Shown here in pieces: positions 47,779-59,744 of a stretch of DNA of 64,000 nucleotides. The notes beneath the pieces are model-generated. The model was given only the letters and a program-made list of their open reading frames with translations, was not told the origin of the DNA and ran no database searches. The stretch's first letter is position 1. Every line of letters starts with the position of its first letter. The DNA comes from Epiperipatus broadwayi. Its lineage: Eukaryota; Onychophora; Udeonychophora; Euonychophora; Peripatidae. Position numbers and translations under genes: made by a program. The stretch covers positions 5,397,501-5,461,500 of the forward strand of contig JAQFVV010012446.1 in NCBI GenBank assembly GCA_028023455.1. Direction: 5' to 3'.

Positions 47779-49975
47779 ATTTGTTTTTAAAGTTTCAAAA
47801 AATGAAGAAGTGAAAATTATGGTACATAGATTATATTAAAGCCTAAATTGCGATGATATTAGAAAAATTAATTAAGCTTGCCTAATTAATTTTTGAGATC
47901 ATCAAGACTAAGCTACATAATTATTTCCCTGCAACATAAAAGCACAGATATCTGACATTGAAATGATTGGCAAGTAAAGTGAATACTGATCACCATTTTT
48001 ATTTCCTTTTAAAAATCTTAAAGATCTGTGAGAATTGTTCAGGTTTTATATCCATCTTCTCACAAATAAAAATAACAATGGCTCCCAAGTTATAGATTCA
48101 TCATTGGTGATTTTTTGAAATGGTACCATGTAGTCTTATAATTTAAAAAAGTTCTGTTGGAGTCACCTAATTCATGAAGTAGTGATATGGCCATCAGAAA
48201 AAAAAGTATTAGAAGATGCAGACATATGCTCGTAAGAAAGCATCACCTAGCCCTTGTGAAATACCACCTTGCATTAGCTAAATATTGCAGAAAATATATG
48301 GAATATGCGTAAGAAGCATTGGTTTCCCACACTGTAAATCATAACCCCACCTCCAGTCAAAGTATGTTTATTGAAGGGTGATTTTTATGACTCTAATTTG
48401 GCAACAGGATGTATTGTGCTAAACAAAGGCAGGGGCTATGTCCAAAAATGTTCTGATGCAGGGTATTGTAGCATTCACCAAAATTAAGCCATTTTTTCCC
48501 CATTGCGGTGATCTTTGTAACTACAAAGAGATTTTTCCAACGATTGTGAAATATTTGATAATAGGCTCCTGGACTTCACTGAACAAGCTGATGGAACAGC
48601 TAGTACTAGCCAAGATTTGATTAAGGTTTCACTTGATATATATTAGATTTTAAAAATCTAATGTAGACAATGCAAATGTGAATTACGGGAGCATAACTTT
48701 GTGTGAAAAGCACTTCAAGATAACAAAAATGTGCTTAAAGCAAATAATCAAATCATACATTGCACAATGCTACAAGATGTGAATATATGGACACTTTTTG
48801 ATAGCAGCATAAAGATGAGAAGAGCTGAAATCATTCTTTTGTTCCATTATGATGAGGGTTTAGAAGTTGTTCCTCATTTTCCCACTTCCACTTGATCAGT
48901 AGGGTGCTGGTTCAATTAATAATTGTAGAATTTGTGTATGTAAATATTTACAAGCACACACACACACACTTAAAATACCAAAAATTACACTTCAGTAAAA
49001 ATTACTCATATCTTAAAATTGTTTAATATATATATATAGCAAAACAAAAAACACACATTCTTAGTAAATAATTAGCGCATAGATAAGAAGGAAAAGACTG
49101 CTTAATTAAAATGAAGGAATGTATAATTAAATAATAAGTTGTGGAACTAATTAATCATTCTTATGACAGAAGTCTTAAAATAGAATGTAAAGACATTCCT
49201 GAAAAGTTCAAAATGACCATATAGAAGTATAAAAGAAGCATCAAGCTATGGCTTTAGAAAACTAGAAACAGCATTTAGACAAAGACTTGGATAGACCTCC
49301 ATACTCAATGACATTCCAGAGGACACCGCAAGCGGGAACTTAGGGAAGTCTAAAGACTACTTGAGTCTTGATTATAATCTTTGTATGCCTTCAAGGAGAC
49401 CGTAGTTTGTAAAACATTTAGCCTACATACATAAAATATTTATTATAAATTTACATACATTGTAATGCCTTTAATTTGCATTTGTTTGGATTCTTCAGTG
49501 AAACCACAATTGCTATTTACTTGCTTGATGAACCCAAACATAGCATTTTTCCTAACATCAGTTGATGCCAGATTAACCCCAAACTGGTTTCAGACAGCGG
49601 ACTTAAGTTTAAACGAGTGTTTCCAATTTTAGTACTAATATTCTAAGTAGTCATCTTATTTTTATATGTTACGTATAATTAATTTTATGCAAAAAAAAAA
49701 ATCCCCCTCCCCACACCGAAATCTTAAAAATAGGATCATAAAAGAAATAATGCAAACTAACTGCGGAATTATTATTATTTCTATGGTAACCAATTTATTC
49801 TCGATCCAATATTTTAAATTACGTTAAATTAAATTTTTGAGAGATTATAATATTCATAATAATTATATAATATTCACACAAATTTATTAAAACTGAACTA
49901 CGCTATATTTTCAAAAAATATTAAATATTTATAATTATCTTATCTTTGATTTAATCAATCATACTTCAGGATTAA
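47779..49975. other. Intergenic region 5' of TMEM267, unrecognised
   Basis: 48000-48930 is slightly less AT-rich and contains a 60-codon + frame (48438-48620) without recognisable motifs; it may be an old repeat or pseudogene. A hammerhead tail-like gaaaccagtttgggg on the - strand lies near 49575. An (AC)n run is at about 48955-48968. Confidence 0.35.
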
Positions 49976-50110
49976 TAAAATGGCCGTGTTGTCTAGTAGC
50001 TGACTTGAAAAAATGCTTTGCCACTAATGTAATGTTTACGTTTGTTGTTGTTTTTTTTTTAAAATTAAGACTATGTTAAATTGGTTTGGACGTTTATACA
50101 TTCGCCTATT

Positions 50111-50407
50111 ATGGAATATTATCAACTAATTTTTCACGATGTTTTGGTAACTTTTTTTATTGTAACTATTTGCTTTGTCGGTGATCGTTTATTGTTTGTG
50201 CCTATTATTTATCGCTCTGACATTATCCGTGCTCTTGTTGATAACGCAACTCATGGTGCTATCGGTTTATTGAGCTGGTTTATTGTATTAAATTATAACT
50301 CTAATTTATTTAAAAAATCGGATTATGCGCAGTTAATTTTATGTGGACTTTTGTCTAGTTTAATTGATTTGGATCATTTTCTTGCAGCTCGAAGTTTCAA
50401 AATAAAG
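50111..50407 (+). CDS. TMEM267: TMEM267, first coding exon (residues 1-99)
   Basis: TMEM267 is a conserved multi-pass membrane protein of unsettled function. The start is ATG at 50111 (MEYYQLIFHDVLV); the frame is open further upstream but has no earlier ATG. The exon has hydrophobic segments at about residues 10-33, 49-61 and 73-93, and family landmarks DRLL (25-28), RALVDNATHG (40-49) and SSLIDLDHF (82-90), which parallel vertebrate TMEM267. It ends AAG and is followed by GTAAAT (donor GT at 50408-50409), in phase 0 with the exon at 62831. D44/H48, D86/D88/H89 and the downstream H149/H150/D153 resemble the acidic-His sets of YdjM/DUF457-type membrane hydrolases; this link is inference. The complete product is 204 residues against about 215 in vertebrates. 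Confidence 0.9.
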
Positions 50408-51646
50408 GTAAATTTATCATTTTTTAAGTTAAAATCATTTTAAAATGCTTTTGTATAAATAATCACATGTATGGAGAAAAAAAAGTAACGAAAAAATTGA
50501 ATTTAAACTGTTTTGTAACTAGTTTTTCAGCAATCTTATTTGCTGTATATTTGAAAACATTTATGTTTATCGATAAGTTCAGCTAATCGTCTGCAAGTTT
50601 GATGCCATAATTTCATCTTTCAAAGGACTTTATTATATTTATCTTTGATTACATTTGTAGATTTGTCCACATGATATTGAATAAGACAGAATTAAATGAT
50701 AACATTGGACTAATGTAACCAGCATAAATTAGAGAATGAGAAGAAATTACAGAAAATAATATATATCATATAATTTGCCATTTTTTAATATTGAACAATA
50801 GTCATGTATCTCTCAAGTTTCACATTAATTTACAAAGAAAATTGAAATTAGTTGTGATTTTTCCGTGTTTTTTATGATTTGTATCCCTTCAGAAATCATT
50901 GCATCTTGTTAAAGGGTTGAATGTATGCTTCAGCAATTTTTTTTTTATCTCCGATACATATTGTTTGAATTTTAAAACATGCATAAGAAATAGTGATCAT
51001 GTGATGTATGTATTTTGTTAATAAAAGTATTTGAATGTTTTCTATGATTATTATATATAAATGTACATCTGGTATACCATAAGGGAAAAAAGATGAATGT
51101 GGAAATAGTAATTCTTGGAAAATGATCCTATAAGGCTGTTGATATTATCATTTTTGTTGTTGAATATTATTGAGATCATTATTCTGTTTTTTTCAAGACC
51201 CTGGTATACAAAAACAACAACATGTGACTGTATTTTAATCTCTTTGTGACATAGAGTACACTGAGCATTAGGACTTATATGTCCTCTTTTGAATCTGTAG
51301 AAATGTAGTGTGGGCAGAAATTCTAATTTTAGTTTTATGAAGAAGTCAAAATATTTGGGTTCTAGTGACCAGAATTGAAATGTGCAACATAGTTACTTGT
51401 TGGTGAGGTTTAGTATGGATTTTGCTACATGTTGGGGAGGTGGGTAGAGCAATGAGTGCATTTCCCAGTATTTATATTCATTGTTGGGAAGGCAAAAATG
51501 AAGATTTTGAATTGATAATAAAGGTTTTAAAAGTTGTACCCAATATTTTGTTTTGGGGCTGGTCAGTCAGTAGGTTTATTTTACAGATGATCTCTAGATT
51601 CTGGAAATTTGTAGCACTCGAAATTATGTTAAATGTTTTTTGTATT

Positions 51647-51840
51647 AAAACAGGCAAAACTCTCCATACAGTAGTCCCACTCAGTGCAAGCCAGAGTAAT
51701 CAATGGATGCCAGAAGGCTTGGTCATAAAATCCCTATGCACAAACCTTCTGACATCCATTGATTACTCTGGCTTGCACTGAGTGGCACTACTGTATGGAC
51801 AGGTATGGGCAAGCATGAGAAACAGTGATCATGGGATGTC
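51647..51840. mobile_element. Short family A palindrome in the TMEM267 intron
   Basis: Forward start (aaacaggcaaaactctcc) and its inverted copy lie back to back with a loop of about 15 bp, followed by the leader end cagtgatcatgggatgtc. ttgtatt flanks it (51640-51646 and 51841-51847). The ribozyme segment is absent. Confidence 0.6.
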
Positions 51841-52478
51841 TTGTATTCTGAATATATAAATATTGTGTAGTCCGAGCCCATTGTAAACAATGAATTTCGT
51901 AAACATTTAATTGAGATGGCTGCTTTATGTTTACACCAAAGAAGTTTTCTGCATAGTGAATAAATGTGGCTAGTAAAGGCTTTGTTGCAGTGTATTATGG
52001 GGGTTTAATATGTAATTCTTGTCAGTGCTAGTATGTTAAAGAGGGATGTTTTTGCGAAAAGTGAAAGGTATGATTTCTTAAATGATTTAACAATGTTTCC
52101 TTCTTTTTTTTAAGCTTTTCTTGGATTATAATTTGCATTGCAGTGTTGCTTAGATAAAAGCGAAAACCCGGAAAATATTAGGCATATCTTTAAAGTGTTC
52201 TTTAAGACCGGTTCCAGTGTATACTAGTCACTCACATGATTTTTCCATATTAAAGACAAGTTCTGAAGAAGTTACAGTATTTGGTTTTTAGATTGCAAAA
52301 ATACTGAGATATCATCCATAAAGGCTATACATGAAATGTTTGTATTAAGGCTAGACATATATATTCTGCAAAACATCACATGATCACCATTTCATATGCA
52401 TATCACATATATTCTTGATAGTTATTTTTTTTTATAGTTTTGATTGGATTAACATATGTGGTGAATAGGAGTGCATAT

Positions 52479-53088
52479 TGTTATATCTGCAAGTATGACT
52501 GTGCGGTCAGCAAATAACTATATACAATAAGACTCACTAGATTTTACGTAGTCCGAATAGCGAATAGTCTGCAAGACTCTATCTCTACAGTTCGTTAATG
52601 TTCAATTCCCATGCTGTTCTCTTGCAACGGATGTTCTGCAACGGATGCTCTCCAACGAATGGTCTGCAATGAATGCTCTCAATATCTCCGCTGCAGTCTC
52701 CCCATCTCTGTGGGCTCTTTCAGCTACACCCGTGGACTACATTTCCACTGGGCGCTGGTCATTAACCGCAAGCACTGACACGAGATATCTCTATTGTAGT
52801 TGTACTCAAATCCCTGCCTACTCAAAAACTGCCCTGCATAGTTCTTACCCAGTCTTCTTATCGCTTTCTGATAACTGCAACAATTAATACACCGTCCAAT
52901 AAGGTATCGTCTCTTATCTAGAAATATTTGCAATCAGCAAATATCTCTTGGAATTGTCAATCGCCATTATGTCAATGCCTTAATTAAATTCCACAGTTAT
53001 TAGCACGCGATCTAAAAACAACCTCTCGAATACATTCTGGTTTTTCTGGAGTGCACAAACATGTCTGCCATTTTTACAAAATACTACA
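52479..53088 (-). repeat. TRIM 3' LTR
   Basis: It matches 53388-54008. Near 52626-52690 it has degenerate short tandem units of the form gcaacgaatgctct, whose number and order differ between the two LTRs. Confidence 0.85.
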
Positions 53089-53387
53089 CCTCCCCCCACT
53101 CCAGAAAAACTCTTGTTGTGATTCCTTGGTGTTTTGTTGTTTTTCTATTCTTACTTTCCTATTATTTCACTCAGAAATGTTCGATTCAAATTTGCTGCCG
53201 AACTTCTTCGCCAGTTACGTTCAATGGTGACTGCGCAAGCGTGGTGGGCCTCAGCTTCCGAGGTTAACTGCGCAAGCGTTTTATTTCCAAACTTTCACTT
53301 CCGTTGTTAACGTTATACTAACTGGGATTTCCACTTTCACCAGGTTTCCCCGTTTATAGCTAAAGGTTCCAAATGCGACTGCGCCAA

Positions 53388-54008
53388 TGTTATATCCGTA
53401 AGTATGACTGTGCGGTCAGCAAATAACTATATACAATAAAACTCACTAGATTTTACGTAGTCTGAATAGCGAATAATCTGCAAGACTCTATCTCTACAGT
53501 TCGCTAATGTTCAATTCCCACGCTGTTCTCTTGCAACGGATGCTCTCCAATGGATGCTGTCCAACGAATGGTCTGCAATGAATGCTCTGCAACAAATGCT
53601 CTCAATATCTCCGCTGCGGTCTCCCCATCTCTGTGGGCTCTTTCAGCTACACCCGTGGACTACATTTCCATTGGGCGCTGGTCATTAACCGCAAGCACTG
53701 ACGCGAGATATCTCTACTGTTGTACTCAAATCCCTGCCTACTCAAAAACTGCCCTGCGTAGTTCTTACCCAGTCTTCTTATCGCTTTCTGATAACTGCAT
53801 CAATTAATACACCGTCCAATAAGGTATTGTCGTTTATCTAGAAATATTTGCAATCAGCAAATATCTCTTGGAATTGTCGATCGCCATTACGTCAATGCTT
53901 TAATTAAATTCCGCAGTTATCAGCGCGCGATCTAAAAACAACCTCTTGAATACATTCTAGTTTTTCTGGAGTACACAAACATGTCTGCCATTTTTACAGA
54001 ATACTACA
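53388..54008 (-). repeat. TRIM 5' LTR
   Basis: Partner of 52479-53088. It is 11 bp longer, mainly through one extra short unit in the gcaacgaatg array. Confidence 0.85.
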
Positions 54009-54411
54009 CATATCATCACTTATGCTAGCTCTCTTGTAAACATTTTTTTTCTTCTGTGTATTCCAAAATAAATCATTGTGATATTTTTAATTTTACACCC
54101 TTCTTCTCTTATAAATCTTTTTTCTATCTTTTTGTCGTAGGGGTAACTTTTTTTTTTGTCGAAGAAATTGATCCAGTTTACTAGAAAATTTTATATTTCA
54201 TCTTTTAATTAGATAATATTTTTGTGTACAGTCCTAATTTTTCTAGGGAATTTCTAATTTTTATTTATATAATGCCTCAAAATTTTCATTGGTATTTCAA
54301 TGATCCTATATAGTTTTTCATTTTTTGAAATCGCATTTATAATTTTCTAATATTTCATCGTTAAGTTTTTATCTTTTGGTTTTTCAATACTCAGTTTTAT
54401 TCTTAAATGTT

Positions 54412-54490
54412 CTAATAATAATCAAGTTATGCTAACACATATAGCGTAAAGCTTTACGCTATATGTGTGTTAGCATAACTTTATTATTAT
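54412..54490. repeat. 79-bp near-perfect palindrome
   Basis: Centred on the AAGCTT at 54449-54454, with arms atagcgtaaa / tttacgctat extending through gttatgctaacac / gtgttagcataac to flanking (taa)n/(tta)n. It can extrude as a long hairpin with almost no loop. Confidence 0.7.
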
Positions 54491-54726
54491 TATAATTGAC
54501 AAGCATAAAGCATAAATGTATGATTTATTTCTTAAATGTTCTGTAAAAGTTTTTTTTTTTTTTTAAGATGTAACACTAGAATTATAAATTATGGATATGA
54601 TGATAATGTGATCTATCTTAAGTTTCTTGTTCTCCTGTTGGATAGTATTGTAGCAAGAAAGACAATGAAGAAATGAATGCATAAGAAATTAAATGTGTGC
54701 TTTTATTATTGAATCTATTAAGCAGC

Positions 54727-54862
54727 CTAAAGTAATCCATAAGAAATTACTTGATAGCAATAAGTTTGTTAAATAAAAATAATCGAAACAAAAGTAATCC
54801 ATAAGAAATTACTTGATAGTAATAAGTGTGTTAAATAAAACTAATCAAAACAAAAATAATCC
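54727..54862. repeat. About 62-bp tandem repeat, two copies plus part
   Basis: The unit begins aaagtaatccataagaaatt and contains acttgatag.aataagt; two full copies differ at a few positions and a third is partial. Confidence 0.7.
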
Positions 54863-55449
54863 ATACAAATTAAATACATGTGTGTATTTGTCCAAAGAAA
54901 AAAAAAATTGCAAAACAATAATAAAACAAATAATTACATATTAAATAATGATAATAAGTGTTGGAAATACAGTTCCAAATTAATAATTTAAAAAATTTGC
55001 TCTTTAAAAAAAGTCCTTTATTTTGGAACTAAGAATGAAAAAAAATGTGTTAATTTTACTGTCACTCTATGGTAAATTATTTTAATCCACATTATTCTTA
55101 TTCAAATTACTTTTTTTCATTGTTTTGTAATTTATTTATTTTTTTGGCACAAATAAATACATTTAATTTTTTTGATGCGATGCACTGTGACTTCTCCTTT
55201 TTCGGAGTCTGAAATCTCTCAGCCGCCATGCCCAGAGAAATCTGTTAGCCACGTTACCTTCCCTTTCCATTCCCCACCCTAAGTTTTCTCTATATTCTTC
55301 TCTATCCTGCTAACATCTCATTTCCACAACATAATCTTTGTCACCTCCATGGCCTTTATATCTAAATCTTCCATATCTTTTCCAAAATCCACCATAAAAA
55401 CCAAGAATTCACTTTATGTATAATCATTTTGTTTATTTTATTTTTTTCA

Positions 55450-55569
55450 CTACTTCGTTATTTGTACCCTTTCTGCTTGCAGGCATTTACATTCAACTAA
55501 TAGATGCCTAATATTTTCTATGCCTTCCTTACACAACTTGTCTGCATTGATTTTCTCTCTAAAATGCCA
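55450..55569 (-). pseudogene. LINE 3' end fragment (zinc-knuckle-like tail)
   Basis: An uninterrupted 39-codon frame on the - strand ending in TAG contains DKLCKEGIENIRHLLVECKC..AERV. The pattern C...E..E..HLL.EC....R is typical of the C-terminus of I/R1/Jockey-type LINE reverse transcriptases. Further - strand sequence up to 55200 may be the 3' UTR. Only the tail is present, so the clade is uncertain. Confidence 0.5.
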
Positions 55570-56646
55570 CCTGATGATAGATAGGGAAACTTAGAGTAGA
55601 TCACATATTCTAACTATCAAATTATGATTATATTTTATATTGCACATCAAGAAGATGTGTAGAGACACTTATTCTATTATTGATTAATTGGTTTTAAAAT
55701 AAGTGTCATAATCTTTTGATGTAATAGGTCCATCAAAGTTTATGATGTAGTTCAATATTAAATGGTAGAATAAATTATGTTAAAAGAATTAAATGGTGAT
55801 AAATTGCTACCAGCTGTAGACAACTATTAATCCTTAATTAGTTTTAATAAATACTTTAAAATAATTTATGCAAAACTTTGTATTGGAGAAACACTGACTA
55901 AGTAGTACACATGCATTAATACACTACATTTTCAGATGTGTGAGATTTGCATGGATATTTTGGCAAAAGTATTCTTTTTTGTTTTAAGAATTTACAAGGG
56001 ATGTGTATTCATCTGGTATTTTTTTCCTTGATGACTTGTCAGTAGCATCATAAAATCCTTTTTCAAACCAATAAAAGCATTTCAGAAAGATTGGATATGG
56101 AATTATACAAATCCCACTTTGCTGATTTATCCTCAAAATACAATTTTGAATAATGTTGGCTAACCTTTTAAGATATTTCTTTTTGTTATAGTCTCACCAC
56201 ATACATTTTATAACTATTTTGATGATATTTGGCTCAAGAGTTAATCTTATATGTTGACACCAGCAGTTTTATATTGTAGATGATGCTTGTCAAATTTATT
56301 TGTGCAATTCCTAGATTTTTACTCTTTTATAAATAAAAGGCTTCTTAAAATTTTTATGACGAATTTTGTTTTTAATTAAGTAGTTTTTCTCTCTCGTTCT
56401 CTTATTTCAAAGAGCCGATGAATATTTTAATCTAGTTCTTATCTGATTTTTTTTTTTTTAATTTTTTTTCATTTTTCTGGCCAAATGAAAGAATTGCGCA
56501 AATCATAGTTATTTGCTTTCAAAATATTTTCAGTTTTTAATTTATGTTTTTATTTTCTACCTTTTTTATATGGATGGCAAATTATTTTTGAAGGACTGTT
56601 GGTGCTAATTGTATTATGTACCCATATACTAAAAATACACTAATAT

Positions 56647-57109
56647 CAGGGGTGGGCAATTGTTTTGGCTCGGGGGCCACAGAGGTTGGCGATGGTCCAC
56701 ATCGGGGGCCACTTTGTGGAAGTGAAGGGCAGTATCTTTTTTTCATGACACAATAAATACACTACTTTATTCCTTGTATTACCAAAGAAATATTTGTTTG
56801 TCCATTCTTCATTAAACACACGACATTCATCACCGATTTTACAGTTTTTCGGTGGGTTCATGGTTTCACTAAAGTTGGAAATGTATATATTTCCTAATGC
56901 AAAGACAAAATTGAAATTAACCAGATCAACTGGAAAAGCACTGCATATCATATATACACTGCGCATGTGTATTGACGTGGCCATCCTAGTGGAAAATATA
57001 AGACGAATCTTGGGTCACACACGGGAAGGAAATCTCAGTTCAAGGCGGATTTTTCTGATTGTCTTGGCAGGTCGCATGTGGCCCTTGGGCTGCTATTTTC
57101 CCATCGCTG
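56647..57109 (-). mobile_element. Internally deleted hAT element with transposase N-terminus
   Basis: The left end is CAGGGGTGGGCAATTG with ggggccac nearby; the right end, reversed, is CAGCGATGGGAAAATAGCAG with gggccaca. These are hAT-type termini. On the - strand, NPPKNCKIGDECRVFNEEW then TNKYFFGNTRNKVVYLLCHE matches the N-terminal BED-finger region (..FNEEWT..YFF.....CL.C.E) of hAT transposases related to GTF2IRD2/ZBED-like proteins. The 8-bp duplication is not clean. Confidence 0.65.
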
Positions 57110-58551
57110 CGGCTAATTGATAAATTTTCTAATAATATATGTTTGAAAACATGAAAGTAATATAATTTATTTAGAAAATAAACCTTAAGATAGTACAGTT
57201 AATGAATAAATGACAGGTGAAAAACAAAATATTTTTAATAAGTGTCATCAATGTAAATAATCTAGAAGAAATTTAATATTTGTAGTCATAATTTAATTTA
57301 CTTTCTCGTGTAATATTTCCATTTATTATTCTTATTATCAAGATTCATCTTTAAATCATTATTTGTTTGGTAAAGATGTTGTTTTCACATTTATTTTCTA
57401 AGTAAATTATATTAATTTCATTTTTTTTTTTTGATTTCATTTAAGCCATTGTGATCATTAATAAAATTTCTGACCAAAGTTTTATGTCACCCCAATTGAA
57501 GATATTTTTTGAATCATTATTAGGTCACCAAAGATATTATTTTTATGTTTCTTTTTTGAAGTAAATTACTGTATATTATTTTCATGTTTTGTGAAAAATA
57601 TAAAACGTAGCACTTAATTATTCTTATCTACTTCGCTACGTGAATAGTAGTAGCTCTTCCGGTGGGGAGTATGAGTATGCAAATGGTAATATTTATTTCT
57701 AAAAGGTTTGAAACCATATTTTCATCTTGCTTCTCTCTCTCTCTCTTTTAGTAATAAGATTTATATTAATATTACTAAGAATTAGGATATGTAATAGCAC
57801 GTACAATTTTGTCTACATTGAGGTGCTTTCTGTGTGTGCGCTCAAAATCTTCTAATATCAATAAATTATTTGAAAAAGTCATTGAGATATTATTATTTTT
57901 AGACAGACATCAAAGAAAATAGTCAGCGAATATGGTTCTAGGGAAAGAATGCTAAAAGTCTCATTTTTTATTTATTTTACCAATGTTTTTGATCATGATT
58001 AGTGGTAACATCCAATGTTTGTATTAAAATCTCTTCAAAATAAACTTATGTTGTCTCATTAGAAAAGAATTTAAAACTTGTTCCAACATATCGTAGAACT
58101 CTTACTCCAACATTTCGTAGAATCTATCTTTGTATTCTGCAGTTGCTGTTTATGCATGGAATCTTTACTCTGAAATTTCCATAGTTTATGCAATGGATTC
58201 AAGGATTCCTTGGAGTTTCACATTGTGGAGTTTTACTCCATGAAATTGATAGTGATCAGATCCAAGTTCCTGTCAAAAAATAAAATCTACTTCTTCTTGA
58301 TTTCGTAGTATATCAACCCCACTTTACAGCCACCTCACTTTAATATTGGACCTGTGTTTTGAATCATTCCTTCTCTTGTTATGTTGATTTTGTTAAATTC
58401 ATCATAACTCATGTTTATTAAATCACATATACCTAATTAGAATATAAGTTCCTATTTTATTCCTATGTATCATATTTGCATTAGTTTTTTTTTTTACTTT
58501 CTAGCTAAGCATTCCAAAGAAGAGTATGGAAGAAATAGTTATAAGATAATA
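57110..58551. other. Intronic AT-rich DNA, nothing recognised
   Basis: Contains a (CT)n run at about 57731-57748 and no other supported feature. Confidence 0.4.
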
Positions 58552-58782
58552 GCAAACTCCCCATACAATAGTGCTACCCAGTGCAAGCCTTAGTAATCAA
58601 TGGATACAAAAAACTAGAAACTAGTCTGGGGATATTGAATGAGTATGCATTAGATAAGGATTTTACAAGCAAACCTTGCGTCCATAGTATATTAAGGCTT
58701 GCACTAGGTGGCACTACTGTATGGAAAGTTTGCTACTGTATTAACAGTTTTTTTAATCATAGGAAATCATGACCATGTGATG
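58552..58782. mobile_element. Family A palindromic copy in the TMEM267 intron
   Basis: Forward start and inverted copy with the 3' half of the hammerhead (actagaaactagtctgggga) on the + strand; the CUGANGA half is missing. Flanks gaagaaatagttat and gaagaatcagtttt agree at 11 of 14 positions, an eroded target duplication. Confidence 0.55.
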
Positions 58783-59511
58783 TTTGAGTAGAAGAATCAG
58801 TTTTTAAAGATGGTAGCTGATTTTTTGCTAGCCAAAAAAAGTGCTCCCACAATTGCATTTTACTGTATCAACTAAGATCTATTAAACATTGCTATTATAT
58901 TTGATCCACAAGAAAAATTAGTGTGTCCTCTTTCTTACCTTCATTTTTACGATTTTTAACTATGCCTGGGTGGCTAATATGAAACAAATGTTCCACACAT
59001 CTGCTGCATTGATATTACTTATTCTAAAAGCAAAACTTTGTCATTATGCTTTAAATGAGCATAAAGAGCATTTTAGTACCATCTTTGATGGAGATTTTCA
59101 TAAGTTTTTGTCCCGTTTCAGAATAACAGGTAGTTGACAGTGTACCTATAAAAAAATAATTTTTTAAAACTTGTAAAAGTTTATATTAGAAGCATTCAAC
59201 TCTTGTTTGTTTTCATAGCAATAAAATAAATTTCAAACCATTTTAATTCTCATTAACGCTGTAGGATACTTTGGCTTTAAAAATAATTTTAAAAAATTGA
59301 TGAAAGTTTTAAAAATCTGCTACATGAATTATAATATTTCGCATTGGTTTTAATTGATACGGTGTTTTAATGTGATACTTTAAAAATTGTGTATTGCGAG
59401 GGAGGGGGTTTCTATCTATGTATACATGAAAGTAATATAATTTTCTTCTTCTTTTTTCTTTATGTATTATTTTCTACTTTAACATATCATACTCTTTATA
59501 ACTTTCTTAAA

Positions 59512-59740
59512 TACTTTAACAATACTATTTTTTATATCAAAACTTTATTCTAACAGTTTTGACTGTCCTGCACTCATCATCAGAGCTCAACACCTTTTTT
59601 ACTGCAAACAATCTCCCTTTTTGCATTTTACTGAGTCAATTGTTTGCAATAGAAAAGGTATTGAGCTCTAATGATGACTGCAGGACAGTCAAAACTATCG
59701 GAATAAAGTTTTGATAAAAAAAATAGTATTGTTAAGTAGT
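59512..59740. repeat. Palindromic repeat (family D) with hammerhead-like arms
   Basis: Arms of about 95 bp run from actttaacaatactatttt to its complement ending at 59740. Each arm read outwards contains ctgatgatga or ctaatgatga, then a TGACTG-CAGGA-CAGTCA stem, then AAAC. This is hammerhead-like but with G12 replaced by A. A short unpaired centre separates the arms. Confidence 0.6.
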
Positions 59741-59744
59741 CAAA

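Larger units (their letters stand above)
52479..54008 (-). mobile_element. Miniature LTR retrotransposon (TRIM-like), complete, CATAT duplication
   Basis: Direct repeats 52479-53088 (610 bp) and 53388-54008 (621 bp) begin TGTTAT and end TACTACA in + orientation. They flank only 299 bp. CATAT lies at 52474-52478 and 54009-54013, an exact 5-bp target duplication. On the - strand, TGGCGCAGTCGCATTTGG follows the 5' LTR after one base (a serine-tRNA-type primer site), and gtggggggagg precedes the 3' LTR. There is no coding capacity; frames found in both LTRs are repeat shadows. High LTR similarity suggests a fairly recent insertion. Confidence 0.9.

Noticed and set aside
48000-48930. Possible processed pseudogene with a 60-codon frame
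   Set aside because: No frame gives a recognisable protein and stops are frequent.
52645-53807. Similar ~80-residue frames in both TRIM LTRs
   Set aside because: They lie wholly inside the LTRs, differ by indels and have no start or family signature. Duplication is due to the LTRs.
56794-57120. 108-codon + strand frame
   Set aside because: It is antisense to the hAT transposase fragment and contains the terminal inverted repeat.
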